A stretch of 64,000 bases of DNA from Lederbergia wuyishanensis (GCF_022900255.1 NZ_JALIRM010000001.1:248001-312000), one strand, 5' to 3'; counted from the stretch's first letter, positions 48,108-58,146 are shown. Notes: generated from the sequence alone by a model not told the origin. A program made the numbers and translations.

Positions 48108-48389
48108 GTGGTGTCTGAAATTCAAATTGATCATAGGGAAAAAGCCTATGCACTACTTAAGGCGGACGCTGATAAAATTTTGCGTCTCATTCAAGTGCAA
48201 ATGGACAATTTAACAATGCCGCAATGCCCTTTATACGAGGAAGTGCTGGACACACAAATGTTTGGTTTATCTCGTGAAATAGATTTTGCTGTTCGTCTTG
48301 GTCTAGTTGACCAAAAGGATGGAAAAGAGTTAATGGGTTCACTAGAAAGGCAACTTTCTGCTCTCCATGAAGCATCCTTAAAAAAATAA
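48108..48389 (+). CDS. ylaN: YlaN (DUF1507), iron-linked regulator
   Basis: 93 residues from the first of two tandem GTG codons (48108, 48111) behind AAGGGGG; this aligns with B. subtilis YlaN from its initiator on. The frame is open to 48054 but without a site. The near-invariant block [20 protein letters not shown] is present. YlaN is needed under low iron and is reported to interact with Fur. Helical, soluble. Confidence 0.94.
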   Translation: MVSEIQIDHREKAYALLKADADKILRLIQVQMDNLTMPQCPLYEEVLDTQMFGLSREIDFAVRLGLVDQKDGKELMGSLERQLSALHEASLKK

Positions 48390-48420
48390 GGGTTGTACGC
48401 AGCAACTAAAATGTATAAAA

Positions 48421-48456
48421 ACTCAAACAGTTTTATTAATTGTTTGGGTTTGTTTT
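48421..48456 (+). terminator. Terminator after ylaN
   Basis: Stem ACTCAAACA/TGTTTGGGT with an 11-base loop and a T-rich tract. Confidence 0.75.
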
Positions 48457-48691
48457 ATAATCTGATAATTATAAAGTATTTTTGGTTTTTGTAAAAGCAC
48501 AAAAACCAAAGCAAGCATTAACCTTATAAGGAAATTTTCGAGCCTTATGAATTTGGTAGTTAGTTTTTTTCTTCTGAATGTTTATTTATGAGGATAATAT
48601 CATTTTCTTATGATTTATTTTTATAAAAATAGCAGCAAAGTATGAGAAAAAAGCTATATTGAAAAACTCAATCATAGATTGGACGAGTTTT
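48457..48691 (+). other. Region upstream of ftsW
   Basis: No gene. It contains a perfect 12-pair AT-rich hairpin at 48481-48510 (TTTGGTTTTTGT/ACAAAAACCAAA). No clear SigA promoter could be chosen among many AT-rich stretches. Confidence 0.5.
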
Positions 48692-49915
48692 ATGTTTAAA
48701 AAAATCTTAAAATCCTACGACTATTCTATTATTGCCGTATACATATTGCTATGTTTGTTTGGACTTGTAATGGTTTATAGTTCGAGTATGGTAAGAGCAG
48801 TCCAGTATTACGAATGGCCAGCTGACATATTTTATCAAAAGCAAAAGATGAATTTAATATTTGGATTTATCGTTTTTTTGGCTTTTGCTATCTTCCCTTA
48901 TAAAGCATACCGTAATAAAACTTTTCTAATAATCATGACTGGAATGGCAGTGCTAGGATTATTTGCTGTATCGGTTATAGGGCACACTACGAATAACGCA
49001 CAAAGTTGGATTAATGTAGGTGCTCGAAAAATACAACCATCTGAATTTGTAAAGCTTAGTGTAATCATTTATCTTTCAGCCGTATATGCAAATAAACAAC
49101 GTTATATTGATAACTTCAATAAAGGTGTTTTTCCACCGATTTTCTTCCTTTTATTTGTTTGTTTTCTAATTAAGATTGAACCAGATAACGGGACAGCCTT
49201 TATTACACTCTTAATAGGCATATCCATAATTCTATGTTCTGGAATGAGTTTTAAATCCATATCTAAATTAATAGCCATTTGTATTACTATCGGGTTAATT
49301 TTTTCACCATTTATAGTAATGAAATTTGATAAAATCTTTACTGAAGGAAATAAGGGAAGGATTGTTGGATACCTAGACCCCTTTGGGACTTATCAAAATG
49401 AAGGGAATCAGTTGGTCAATTCTTATTTGGCCATTGGTTCTGGAGGAATTAAAGGTCTTGGGTTAGGACAAAGTGTACAAAAACTAGGATATTTGCCCGA
49501 ACCACATACTGATTTTATTATGGCCATCATCGCTGAGGAACTAGGTGTTTTTGGTGTAGCAATTGTATTGTTAGGGATATCATTTCTTGTATTAAGAGGA
49601 ATTTATATTGGAATTCGAAGTCGAGATCCATTCGGTAGTATGCTTGCGATTGGAATTGCTTCCATGATAGGTATACAATCTTTTATTAATCTTGGTGGGG
49701 TATCAGGGCTAATTCCGATAACCGGAGTAACTCTTCCATTTATTAGTTATGGAGGTTCTTCTATTCTCGTTTTATCAATTGCAATGGGAATACTTACAAA
49801 TGTATCAATGTTTAAAAATTATGAAGAAAAATACGGGAACAGGAATAATCAACCTCAGGAGACCTTAAGGCCCGTTCAATCAACAATTCAACCAAAATAT
49901 AATATTCGTAACTAA
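48692..49915 (+). CDS. ftsW: Septal peptidoglycan polymerase FtsW
   Basis: 407 residues from the ATG at 48692. The MFKKILKSYDYS N-terminus fits FtsW, whereas the upstream TTG extension has no ribosome site. SEDS protein with about ten spans, and the signature PEPHTDFIMAIIAEELG near 280 and PFISYGGSSI near 360. Polymerises lipid II glycan strands at the division septum. The GGACGAG site is modest. Ends at a terminator shared with ctaA; pycA does not follow. Confidence 0.94.
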   Translation: MFKKILKSYDYSIIAVYILLCLFGLVMVYSSSMVRAVQYYEWPADIFYQKQKMNLIFGFIVFLAFAIFPYKAYRNKTFLIIMTGMAVLGLFAVSVIGHTTNNAQSWINVGARKIQPSEFVKLSVIIYLSAVYANKQRYIDNFNKGVFPPIFFLLFVCFLIKIEPDNGTAFITLLIGISIILCSGMSFKSISKLIAICITIGLIFSPFIVMKFDKIFTEGNKGRIVGYLDPFGTYQNEGNQLVNSYLAIGSGGIKGLGLGQSVQKLGYLPEPHTDFIMAIIAEELGVFGVAIVLLGISFLVLRGIYIGIRSRDPFGSMLAIGIASMIGIQSFINLGGVSGLIPITGVTLPFISYGGSSILVLSIAMGILTNVSMFKNYEEKYGNRNNQPQETLRPVQSTIQPKYNIRN

Positions 49916-49918
49916 AGA

Positions 49919-49958
49919 AAAAAACTTGCTTAACTAAATAGTTTAGCAAGTTTTTTTA
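49919..49958. terminator. Bidirectional terminator between ftsW and ctaA
   Basis: Stem AAAAACTTGCT-TAACTA with TAGTTTAGCAAGTTTTT, T7 tract; usable by both convergent genes. Confidence 0.9.
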
Positions 49959-49966
49959 TGTTACTT

Positions 49967-50935
49967 TTAATGGATTATTGCTTCAGAAGATTTTACCTTA
50001 GATCCAGAAGTGTTTTCAATTGCTTCCTCAACAGTTTTATCTTTGTTTCGGGTTAGCAGCATGAGGAAATAGCTAAGTAATCCGAATAAAAACGATATAA
50101 ATAGTGCGTGTGCAAGTGCAAAATATATATTTAGACTTGTTATCACGACGATAGCTCCAGCTGCGACTTGCAATGTAACAATGACAAATGCAATTATCCA
50201 ACCCCAATACATGACTTTTTGATGTTTATAGTGTTTGAGAGAAATCAACATGATATAGGCAATCCAGAGAAAAATGAGTCCGGCAGCAAGACGGTGTCCC
50301 ATTTGTATCCATTGATACATATTATTAGGAAGCGTAAAACTTCCATTTATACACATTGGCCAATCTCTGCATACTAGACTGGCTTCTGTATGCCTCACAA
50401 GAGCTCCAGTATAAACAACAGCATAGCTATATATGGTTACGCCAATAATATGTTTTTTCATTCTTTTATCAATGACTAGTTTATTTGTATCGAACTTCTG
50501 ATCTACCTCAAATATTAGCAGAGTCAATAAGAAAACAGCTGCGAACGATATGAGTGATATTCCAAAATGGAGTGCCAATACAAATTTTGATTGCGGCCAT
50601 AGTACAGCAGCAGCTCCTATTAAAGCTTGAAGCAATAAGAAAGAAATTGAAAGAATGGCAAGGGTTTTAGTTTCTTTTTTATGTCCGATGACTTTCCATG
50701 ACCATATTGCTAGGATCAAGACAAAAATTGCAGCACTCCCAGAGACTAGGCGATGGGCTAATTCAATAATAAGTTCAGATGAGATTTCTTTTGGTAACCA
50801 TTCCCCGTTACATAGTGGCCAAGATCTTCCGCATCCCATTCCTGAATCTGTTTTTGTCACTAAAGCACCACCGAGTAAAACACCTAGCATTACTAATGTT
50901 GTAATGACTGAAAACCATTTTAATTTCCGGTGCAA
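49967..50935 (-). CDS. ctaA: Heme A synthase CtaA
   Basis: 322 residues from a TTG (AGAAGGTG upstream). Eight spans in two four-helix bundles. N-terminal heme-binding regions contain [13 protein letters not shown] and [10 protein letters not shown]-terminal ones contain [13 protein letters not shown] and GHRLAAGL, with a Cys pair in each of the extracytoplasmic loops. It oxidises the C8 methyl of heme O. Divergent from ctaB across a 460-base control region. Confidence 0.96.
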   Translation of the reverse strand: MHRKLKWFSVITTLVMLGVLLGGALVTKTDSGMGCGRSWPLCNGEWLPKEISSELIIELAHRLVSGSAAIFVLILAIWSWKVIGHKKETKTLAILSISFLLLQALIGAAAVLWPQSKFVLALHFGISLISFAAVFLLTLLIFEVDQKFDTNKLVIDKRMKKHIIGVTIYSYAVVYTGALVRHTEASLVCRDWPMCINGSFTLPNNMYQWIQMGHRLAAGLIFLWIAYIMLISLKHYKHQKVMYWGWIIAFVIVTLQVAAGAIVVITSLNIYFALAHALFISFLFGLLSYFLMLLTRNKDKTVEEAIENTSGSKVKSSEAIIH

Positions 50936-51397
50936 ATTTTCACCTTCTAACTTTTATATAATCATTTTTTCAATTAGTATTAGTAATTCCATTACCGATA
51001 CTACATAAACATGCGCAAAAAAACAACTGACAATATTGTTACAAAGGATTTTTGCGATTTCGATTACTTGATTAACAGAAAGTTATTTGTTAAAAATGGA
51101 TACATATAAACTACTTGTCAATATATTGTCATTGTTTGGACATACTCTAATTGCTTGGAACGTACAATGTTGAATTGAAATGTGATTTAATATTTAATTG
51201 GGATCGTTATTTTTATCATTGCAATTTTTACATTTTTTTTGCCAAAATATGCTACACTATAAAGGTTAGTCATAAGACTTCATACATAATTTAATTAGTG
51301 AACAAATACTGAAATTTCTATGAAAAATGGGAAAAGAAATGAAAAATGCATTATAGTTATGTATGAACCAATTATATTTAGGAAAGGAGGAAGAAGA
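50936..51397. promoter_or_regulatory. Divergent ctaA/ctaB control region
   Basis: No gene. It contains a perfect 10-base palindrome ACAATATTGT (51030-51039), a direct repeat TTGTCA-5-TTGTCA (51115-51131) spaced one helical turn, and an extended -10 (TGC then TACACT, 51253-51258) for the ctaB direction. ResD and CcpA control this region in B. subtilis; I did not find a certain site for either. Confidence 0.5.
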
Positions 51398-52312
51398 ATG
51401 AGTAACAGTCGTATTCTGACATCATTGGAAGAAACATCAAGCCCTCCGAAAATTGGCTTGAAAGATTTTACTGCACTTATTAAAATTGGAATTGTCAATT
51501 CTAATTTAATTACTACTTTTACTGGTTTGTGGCTTGCATTTTTATTTACTGGGAATCATTTTCTTCAGTCAATTGATATTGTAATATTTACATTGCTAGG
51601 CTCGTCACTCATTATTGCTGGCTCATGTGCTTTGAATAACTTCATAGATAGAGATATCGATCCTATCATGAAGCGTACAAAGAATCGTCCTACAGTAACT
51701 GGTAAAATAAGTGGTTCAAAAGTTTTGACACTTGGTTTTACATTCGTTGGTTTAGGATTGATTATGTTATTTATGACAAATATTACCACTGGCATCATAG
51801 GAATTATTGGTGTGTTCAGCTATGTTGTATTATACAGTCTTTGGTCAAAGCGGTTGTATGTTAGTAATACAGTAATTGGCAGTATATCCGGAGCAGTTCC
51901 TCCTTTAATTGGGTGGGCAGCGGTCGATCCGTCCTTACCGCCGTTGGCATGGATGCTATTTCTACTCATGTTTGTATGGCAACCACCACATTTTTATGCA
52001 CTGGCTATGAGAAGAGTGGATGAATATAGAGCTGCTTCTATCCCAATGCTTCCAGTTGTTAAGGGATTTACCACAACAAAAAAGCATATCATAATCTGGG
52101 TAGCAATGTTATTGCCTATTCCTTTTTTCATGCACTCATTGGGAATACCCTTTATTATTCTAGCAACTATACTGAATGTTGGATGGCTTGCAATTGGAAT
52201 TAATGGGTATAAAAATAGAGATGATAAAAAATGGGCAACTCGCATGTTCGTTTATTCGATAAACTATTTGACGATTCTGTTTACCGCAATGGTTATCTTA
52301 TCGGTTTTTTAG
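51398..52312 (+). CDS. ctaB: Heme O synthase (protoheme IX farnesyltransferase) CtaB
   Basis: 304 residues from the ATG at 51398 (GGAAAGGAGG upstream). The frame is open 26 codons further, without a site. UbiA-type prenyltransferase with nine spans and the diphosphate/magnesium motif [19 protein letters not shown] near 80-98. It adds the farnesyl chain to heme B. With CtaA it supplies heme A for the downstream oxidase. Confidence 0.96.
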   Translation: MSNSRILTSLEETSSPPKIGLKDFTALIKIGIVNSNLITTFTGLWLAFLFTGNHFLQSIDIVIFTLLGSSLIIAGSCALNNFIDRDIDPIMKRTKNRPTVTGKISGSKVLTLGFTFVGLGLIMLFMTNITTGIIGIIGVFSYVVLYSLWSKRLYVSNTVIGSISGAVPPLIGWAAVDPSLPPLAWMLFLLMFVWQPPHFYALAMRRVDEYRAASIPMLPVVKGFTTTKKHIIIWVAMLLPIPFFMHSLGIPFIILATILNVGWLAIGINGYKNRDDKKWATRMFVYSINYLTILFTAMVILSVF

Positions 52313-52402
52313 GGGAATTCTTTCTTTAATAGAAATCCATATAATAAAGATTTGGTCCTGTGACCACAAAGACACTTAATGAAAGAGGGGTTTAAATTAA
52401 CT

Positions 52403-53488
52403 ATGAAACAATGGCTGCAAAAAGGGCGTCTATTGTCAGTTTTTGCGATATTAGCGCTTGTTCTTTCTGGTTGCGGCAAGCCTTACCTGTCTGCGCTACA
52501 ACCGGCAGGTGAAGTTGCAAAACAGCAATACGACCTCATCATGTTTAGTTTAGGCATCATGACATTAGTTATTGTTGTAGTGTGTGTCATTTTCGTATTG
52601 GTTATCGTTCGCTTTCGCCGCACAAAAGAAAATGAACATAAAATACCAAAACAAGTTGAAGGAAGTCATACACTAGAAATTGTTTGGACAATTATTCCTA
52701 TCGTTTTATTATTAATTCTAGCTGTTCCAACTGTTGCTGTAACATTTAGCCAAGGTGATGTATCAGCTATGGATGAGAAAGACGAGGATGGAAATCCAAC
52801 TGCACTAATAGTGAATGTTCGTGCTCATTTATATTGGTGGGAATTTGAATATCCTGGTTTAGGGATTGTAACAAGCCAAGATCTAGTTATACCTACAGAA
52901 GAAAGAGTATATTTTAATTTGACTTCTGCAGATATTAAGCACTCATTTTGGATTCCTCCACTAGGCGGAAAGCTTGATACGAATCCTGATAACATTAATA
53001 AATTCTTCCTATCAGTAGACCAAGATAAAGCATCTAAAGCTGGTCAAATTTTTTACGGTAAATGTGCTGAGCTTTGTGGACCTTCCCATGCATACATGGA
53101 TTTCAAAGTTAAGGCTTTACCTAAAAATGAATTTGATCAATGGGTATCTGACATGAAAGATGCTAAAGCACCTACTCCTTCTACAGAAGTAGCTAGAAAA
53201 GGTGAAGAAGTTTTCAACAATAGCTGTCTTCAATGTCACGCAATTGATCCAAGCAATGAAGCACCGGCTGCAACAAGAGTAGCTCCAAATCTTGCAAACT
53301 TTGCTGAGAGAGAAAAAATTGCTGGTATCTTAGATCATAATGAAGAAGAATTAAAAAGATGGATTAGAGAATCTGATACGATTAAACCAGGTAACAAAAT
53401 GCCTGTGTTCTCTAAAGATCAGATCAGTGATGATGACTTAAATGCTCTTGCAGCATACTTAATGGAGCTTAAAGTACAAAATAAATAA
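52403..53488 (+). CDS. ctaC: Cytochrome c oxidase subunit II with fused cytochrome c (CtaC)
   Basis: About 361 residues from the ATG at 52403; the ATG at 52379 lies before the GAGGGG site and is rejected. Lipobox LSGC, two spans (about 40-70 and 90-115), a CuA cupredoxin domain with CAELCGPSHAYM, and a C-terminal cytochrome c domain with heme-binding CLQCH and distal Met in GNKMPV. Accepts electrons at CuA from its own heme c. First gene of the caa3 operon. Confidence 0.96.
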   Translation: MKQWLQKGRLLSVFAILALVLSGCGKPYLSALQPAGEVAKQQYDLIMFSLGIMTLVIVVVCVIFVLVIVRFRRTKENEHKIPKQVEGSHTLEIVWTIIPIVLLLILAVPTVAVTFSQGDVSAMDEKDEDGNPTALIVNVRAHLYWWEFEYPGLGIVTSQDLVIPTEERVYFNLTSADIKHSFWIPPLGGKLDTNPDNINKFFLSVDQDKASKAGQIFYGKCAELCGPSHAYMDFKVKALPKNEFDQWVSDMKDAKAPTPSTEVARKGEEVFNNSCLQCHAIDPSNEAPAATRVAPNLANFAEREKIAGILDHNEEELKRWIRESDTIKPGNKMPVFSKDQISDDDLNALAAYLMELKVQNK

Positions 53489-53515
53489 TAGCTCCGAAAT
53501 GAAGGAGGTTTAAAT

Positions 53516-55384
53516 GTGAGTAGTATTGCTCAAAAAAGAGGCTTCGGTGCTACAGCTTGGGACTTTATGACAACTGTAGACCATAAGAAGATTGCGATAT
53601 TATATCTTGCCGCAGGTGGTTTCTTCTTCTTACTTGGTGGAATCGAAGCGATGATAATTCGTATTCAATTGTTTGTTCCAGACAGTGGCTTTGTTAGCGC
53701 TGGTTTATTTAACGAAATGCTCACTATGCATGGTGTAACAATGATTTTCCTTGCGGCTATGCCAATACTCATAGGTTTTATGAACTTGGTAATGCCATTA
53801 CAAATAGGCGCTAGGGACGTTGCATTCCCATTCTTGAACTCATTAGGTTTTTGGTTGTTTTTCTTTGGAGGATTGCTTTTAAACCTTTCTTGGTTCTTAG
53901 GTGGAGCACCTGACGCTGGTTGGACATCATATGCTTCTTTATCACTTAATTCTCAAACACATGGGATTGATTTCTACGCATTAGGACTTCAAATATCTGG
54001 TTTTGGTACGTTAATGGGAGGTATTAACTTCCTTGTAACAATTATTAACATGCGTGCACCAGGTATGACATATATGCGTATGCCGATGTTCTCTTGGACA
54101 ACTTTTGTTGCATCAGCATTAATCCTTTTTGCATTCCCGCCACTTACAGTTGGCCTATTCCTTCTTACATTCGATAGAATGTTTGGTGCGAATTTCTTTA
54201 ATGTAGCAATGGGTGGAAATACAATTATCTGGGAACATTTCTTCTGGATTTTTGGTCACCCTGAAGTATATATTCTAATACTTCCAGCATTCGGATTATT
54301 CTCGGAGATTTTCTCAACATTCTCAAGAAAGAGACTGTTCGGATACTCTTCAATGGTATTCGCTACTGTATTAATCGGTTTTCTTGGATTCATGGTGTGG
54401 GCTCACCACATGTTTACAGTTGGTCTAGGTAATATTGCAAACGCAATTTTTGCTGTAGCTTCATTTGCAATCGGTGTTCCAACTGGAATTAAGATTTTTA
54501 ACTGGTTGTTTACGATGTGGGGCGGAAATATTAAGTTTACTACTCCTATGCTTTATGCAGCTGCGTTTATCCCATCTTTTGTAATGGGTGGAGTTACAGG
54601 TATCATGGTTGCAACAGCACCCGCTGACTACCAATTCCATGATACATATTTCGTTGTTGCTCACTTCCACTATGTAATAGTTGGTGGTGTTGTGCTAGCT
54701 ATTTTAGCAGCTACTCATTTCTATTGGCCAAAAGCATTCGGTACAATGTTAAATGAGACGCTTGGAAAGATTACATTTGTATTATTCGTCGTTGGTTTCC
54801 ATTTAACATTCTTTATTCAACATTTCTTAGGGTTAATGGGTATGCCACGTCGTATTGCTACTTATCTTCCTGGCCAAGGCTTAGATACAGGAAACCTTAT
54901 TAGTTCCGTTGGAGCAATTTTAATGGCTCTAGGAGTTATTGTTCTGTTAATCAATATTGTGATGACTTCTGTTAAAAATGTTAAAGTTGGGAATGATCCA
55001 TGGGGAGATGGCAGAACATTAGAATGGGCACTTCCTTCTCCACCACCATTTTATAACTTTAAACAACTACCATTTGTACGTGGTATTGACACTTATTGGA
55101 TTGAAAAGATGGAAGGTCGAGAAGGAATTACACCTGCTGAACCACTAGGAGAAATTCATATGCCGAACGGTTCTATTCTTCCAGTATTTATCTCTTTTGG
55201 TTTCTTCGTTGCAGCATTTGGTTGTATTTATAGAACCGAGCAACCATGGGGTCTTGCAGTGTTAATTATTGGTCTTGTCATTGCATTTGGATCTATGTTG
55301 CTTAGATCTTTAAAAGATGATCACGGATTCCATATTCCAAAATCGGAATTAATGGATGATAAGGATAAGGGGGTAAGGGCATAA
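53516..55384 (+). CDS. ctaD: Cytochrome c oxidase subunit I (CtaD)
   Basis: 622 residues from a GTG behind AAGGAGG. Heme-copper oxidase core with 12-14 spans. CuB and heme-a3 ligand regions: LTMHGVTM, WIFGHPEVYILILP, WAHHMFTVG and VVAHFHYVIVGG. The Tyr of the His-Tyr crosslink is in EVYI, so it is an A-type oxidase with a D-channel. Reduces oxygen to water and pumps protons. One-base overlap with ctaE. Confidence 0.97.
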   Translation: MSSIAQKRGFGATAWDFMTTVDHKKIAILYLAAGGFFFLLGGIEAMIIRIQLFVPDSGFVSAGLFNEMLTMHGVTMIFLAAMPILIGFMNLVMPLQIGARDVAFPFLNSLGFWLFFFGGLLLNLSWFLGGAPDAGWTSYASLSLNSQTHGIDFYALGLQISGFGTLMGGINFLVTIINMRAPGMTYMRMPMFSWTTFVASALILFAFPPLTVGLFLLTFDRMFGANFFNVAMGGNTIIWEHFFWIFGHPEVYILILPAFGLFSEIFSTFSRKRLFGYSSMVFATVLIGFLGFMVWAHHMFTVGLGNIANAIFAVASFAIGVPTGIKIFNWLFTMWGGNIKFTTPMLYAAAFIPSFVMGGVTGIMVATAPADYQFHDTYFVVAHFHYVIVGGVVLAILAATHFYWPKAFGTMLNETLGKITFVLFVVGFHLTFFIQHFLGLMGMPRRIATYLPGQGLDTGNLISSVGAILMALGVIVLLINIVMTSVKNVKVGNDPWGDGRTLEWALPSPPPFYNFKQLPFVRGIDTYWIEKMEGREGITPAEPLGEIHMPNGSILPVFISFGFFVAAFGCIYRTEQPWGLAVLIIGLVIAFGSMLLRSLKDDHGFHIPKSELMDDKDKGVRA

Positions 55385-56010
55385 TGCATGTTGAAGAACA
55401 ATTTACACCAAAAACATGGCCTGAGGCACCCGAAAAAGCAACTTTAGAAGGTAAAAATAAATTTTTGGGTTTTTGGTTCTTCCTTGGAGGAGAAACTGTT
55501 CTATTTGCTTCCTTCTTTGCAACATATTTAGCTTTGAAGGATAAAGTACCTAAACAAGGTGATCTTGTTTCAACTGATTTGTTTGAATTACCATTAGCGT
55601 TTATAATGACTATGGTCCTTCTTACAAGCTCGATTACAAGTGTATATGCGATGTACCATATGAAGAATTATCATTTCAAGAAAATGCAAGCTTGGTTATT
55701 AATTACAGTTCTATTAGGTTTAACCTTCCTTGGATTTGAGATATACGAATTTTATCACTATACTCATGGACTAGGATTTGGCTACACTCATAGTGCATTT
55801 AGCTCAGCATTTTATACACTTGTAGGATTCCATGGTGGGCACGTAGTTTTCGGACTCGGTTGGATCACTGCGCTAATGGTGCGAAATTCTAAAAGAGGAT
55901 TAAGCTTATACAATGCACCTAAGTTTTATATTGCCAGCCTTTACTGGCACTTTATCGACGTTGTATGGGTATTTATTTTCACTGTCGTATATTTAATGGG
56001 GATGGTGTGA
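55384..56010 (+). CDS. ctaE: Cytochrome c oxidase subunit III (CtaE)
   Basis: 208 residues with five spans and the subunit III blocks GFWFFLGGETVLFASFFATY and FYTLVGFHGGHVVFG and SLYWHFIDVVWVFIFT. GATAAGGGGG precedes the ATG, which overlaps the ctaD stop. Stabilises subunit I and is part of the caa3 complex. Confidence 0.96.
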   Translation: MHVEEQFTPKTWPEAPEKATLEGKNKFLGFWFFLGGETVLFASFFATYLALKDKVPKQGDLVSTDLFELPLAFIMTMVLLTSSITSVYAMYHMKNYHFKKMQAWLLITVLLGLTFLGFEIYEFYHYTHGLGFGYTHSAFSSAFYTLVGFHGGHVVFGLGWITALMVRNSKRGLSLYNAPKFYIASLYWHFIDVVWVFIFTVVYLMGMV

Positions 56011-56016
56011 TAAAAA

Positions 56017-56349
56017 ATGGAAAACCAACAAATTAATTCTGGTAATGCCAGAGTAGATTATGAATATCGTCGAAGAAGAAATGCAGAGGAAATGCGTCAT
56101 CAAGTTATTTCTTTTGCGATCTCCATATTTTTGACATTAGTAGCGTTCGGTGCTGTTTTGGCTGGATTTGATAAATGGTTTGTTATTCCATTTATTTTGT
56201 TACTTGCTGTAGTACAGGTTATTTTTCAACTTTATTACTTCATGCATATGAGCAATAAAGGACATGAGGCACCACAGCTGTTTATTTATGGGGGAGTAAT
56301 TGTTGGGTTTGCAACATTATTGTGCTTCCTAACGATTGTATGGATCTAA
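56017..56349 (+). CDS. ctaF: Cytochrome c oxidase subunit IV (CtaF)
   Basis: 110 residues with three spans (about 31-48, 53-72, 83-105) and a charged N-terminus of 30 residues. Matches the bacterial subunit IV family (FVIPFILLLAVVQVIFQLYY). Six bases after ctaE; ends the oxidase operon at a terminator. Confidence 0.93.
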   Translation: MENQQINSGNARVDYEYRRRRNAEEMRHQVISFAISIFLTLVAFGAVLAGFDKWFVIPFILLLAVVQVIFQLYYFMHMSNKGHEAPQLFIYGGVIVGFATLLCFLTIVWI

Positions 56350-56351
56350 AT

Positions 56352-56381
56352 AAAAAGCCAGCCATTTTCGGCTGGCTTTTT
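56352..56381 (+). terminator. Terminator of the ctaCDEF operon
   Basis: Stem AAAAAGCCAGCC/GGCTGGCTTTTT, six-base loop, T tract. Very strong. Confidence 0.95.
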
Positions 56382-56680
56382 ATTTTTTGTTAGTAATTAA
56401 TATTTTTGGGAAATTTTATATGTAAAATATCCGTATAGCTCTATCACCTAGCTAGCATTGCTATTCTTCTATAATTAGTTAACTTGAACAATCTCAAATG
56501 ACGAGCATATAAGTCAAAATAGGGACTTTTTTTCTAAGAATAAGGAGTTATTACCTTGGTCAAGACCTCCCGTTATTATACATTGTTCATGAACTTGTCA
56601 ATTGGCTGCGTTGAAGTGGGTGATATAAAAAAGGTATAATGGAGATGGGTTTTAATCCAATTCAACGAGGTGAAAGTGGA
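56382..56680 (+). other. Intergenic region before ctaG
   Basis: No accepted gene. A 27-codon TTG frame at 56556-56639 has a GGAG site but overlaps the ctaG promoter and has no recognisable features. The functional content is the ctaG promoter at its end. Confidence 0.5.
56611..56640 (+). promoter_or_regulatory. SigA-type promoter of ctaG
   Basis: TTGAAG (56611-56616), 18-base spacer, perfect TATAAT (56635-56640). It overlaps the in-frame ATG at 56639, which rules that codon out as the start. Confidence 0.78.
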
Positions 56681-57592
56681 ATGCCTTTAAGTATTTTTGG
56701 ATTCCGGGCACTATGGAGTCCTTATTTTATTCTATTTATTGTGCTTTTAACTGTTGGATACTTTTATTTAACAGTTAAGCAGAGGCACAAATTTAAAGAT
56801 AGTGAACCGCTCAAAAAAAGCCAAGCTATTTTATTTGTACTTTCAATGGTTCTACTCTATGCAACAAAGGGCTCTCCAATAGATTTGCTGGCTCATATAA
56901 TGTTCACATTCCATATGGTACAAATGGCTTTTTTATATTTAGTTATCCCACCGATCTTCATTGCAAGTATTCCAAATTGGGTATGGGAAAAAATTATTGA
57001 TTTGCCATTTATTAGAAAAGTATTTAAGTTCTTTACGAAGCCATTGATTGCCTTAGTGCTTTTTAATGGATTGTTCTCTGTTTACCATATTCCTATAATT
57101 ATGGATGCTGTAAAAATGAATATTCTTTTGCATGCTGTATATACTATTATTTTGTTTATTTTTGCGATTTTCTTATGGTGGCCATTAATAAATAAATTAC
57201 CAGGTCATCATCAACTTCACGGTCTTAAAAAAATTGGCTATATTATAGGTGATGGAGTTTTGTTAACACCTGCATGCGGGCTTATAATTTTCGCACCTGT
57301 AGCAATGTACGCAACTTATACTGATGGTGAAATGTGGTTAAAAGCGATGGCTCTTTGTGTGCCAGGAAGCACTTTGTCAGGATTATCAATTAGTGGTCCA
57401 GAACTTTTTACAAATATGCCTGCAAGAGAAGACCAACAACTTGGTGGCGTACTAATGAAAATTATTCAGGAAATTGTCTTGGGCTATATGTTAATTAGAA
57501 TATTTTTTGAATGGTTTAAAAAGGAACAAGAGGATGCAGAGAAAATTAACGAGGCAGTTTTAGGTCAAAATGGACCTCATCCTATTGAATAA
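56681..57592 (+). CDS. ctaG: Cytochrome oxidase assembly factor CtaG
   Basis: 303 residues from the ATG at 56681 (CGAGGTG upstream). About seven spans with conserved His in DLLAHIMFTFHMVQM, ILLHAVYTI and the FxPxW-type YHIP region; caa3_CtaG family. In Bacillus it is needed for caa3 oxidase activity, probably delivering copper to CuB. Own promoter after the ctaF terminator. Confidence 0.94.
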   Translation: MPLSIFGFRALWSPYFILFIVLLTVGYFYLTVKQRHKFKDSEPLKKSQAILFVLSMVLLYATKGSPIDLLAHIMFTFHMVQMAFLYLVIPPIFIASIPNWVWEKIIDLPFIRKVFKFFTKPLIALVLFNGLFSVYHIPIIMDAVKMNILLHAVYTIILFIFAIFLWWPLINKLPGHHQLHGLKKIGYIIGDGVLLTPACGLIIFAPVAMYATYTDGEMWLKAMALCVPGSTLSGLSISGPELFTNMPAREDQQLGGVLMKIIQEIVLGYMLIRIFFEWFKKEQEDAEKINEAVLGQNGPHPIE

Positions 57593-57649
57593 AGATACTA
57601 TCTAATATTTAGATAGTAAATACATAAACTAGGGGATTGATGTAATAAT

Positions 57650-58111
57650 ATGATGGTTCCGTTATTGCCGACTATTAGTACTGCATGTATCGTGATTAGT
57701 GCAATACTTGTAGCGATTGGTTGGGGAAAAATTAGAAAACGAGATATTGATGGTCATCAAAAAGTGATGACACTTGCTGCAATTTTTGCTTTAATATTTT
57801 TTATAATTTATTCTAGTAGAACAGTTTTTGTTGGAAATACATCTTTTGGTGGGCCAGATGAATATAAAATTTTTTATACAGTATTTTTAATTTTTCATGT
57901 TACACTTGCTACCATTGGTGCGGTATTAGGAATAATTTCTTTAGTTACTGGATTTAAAGATAAACTATCAATTCATAGGAAACTTGGACCTATCACGAGC
58001 ATCGTTTGGTTTTGTACAGGCTTTACCGGTGTAATTGTTTATTTATTGCTTTATGTTATTTATAAAGGCGGTACGACTACTTCTCTTATTAAAGCAATAT
58101 TAGGATTTTAG
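57650..58111 (+). CDS. DUF420 membrane protein, YozB-like
   Basis: 153 residues with four to five spans and conserved His at GHQKVM, FHVTLA and SIHRKLG, typical of the DUF420 family (B. subtilis YozB). DUF420 proteins are often found with caa3 oxidase assembly genes, as here just after ctaG. The ribosome site is weak. A role in oxidase or heme/copper assembly is inferred only from context. Confidence 0.87.
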   Translation: MMVPLLPTISTACIVISAILVAIGWGKIRKRDIDGHQKVMTLAAIFALIFFIIYSSRTVFVGNTSFGGPDEYKIFYTVFLIFHVTLATIGAVLGIISLVTGFKDKLSIHRKLGPITSIVWFCTGFTGVIVYLLLYVIYKGGTTTSLIKAILGF

Positions 58112-58116
58112 AGTAT

Positions 58117-58146
58117 AAAAAGGACGCTGTTTTTGAGCGTCCTTTT
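58117..58146. terminator. Bidirectional terminator after the DUF420 gene
   Basis: Eleven-pair stem AAAAGGACGCT/AGCGTCCTTTT with an eight-base loop between convergent genes. Confidence 0.93.

Noticed and set aside
56556-56639. 27-codon TTG frame before ctaG with a GGAG site
   Set aside because: It runs through the -35 and -10 of a good ctaG promoter and shows no recognisable protein character.
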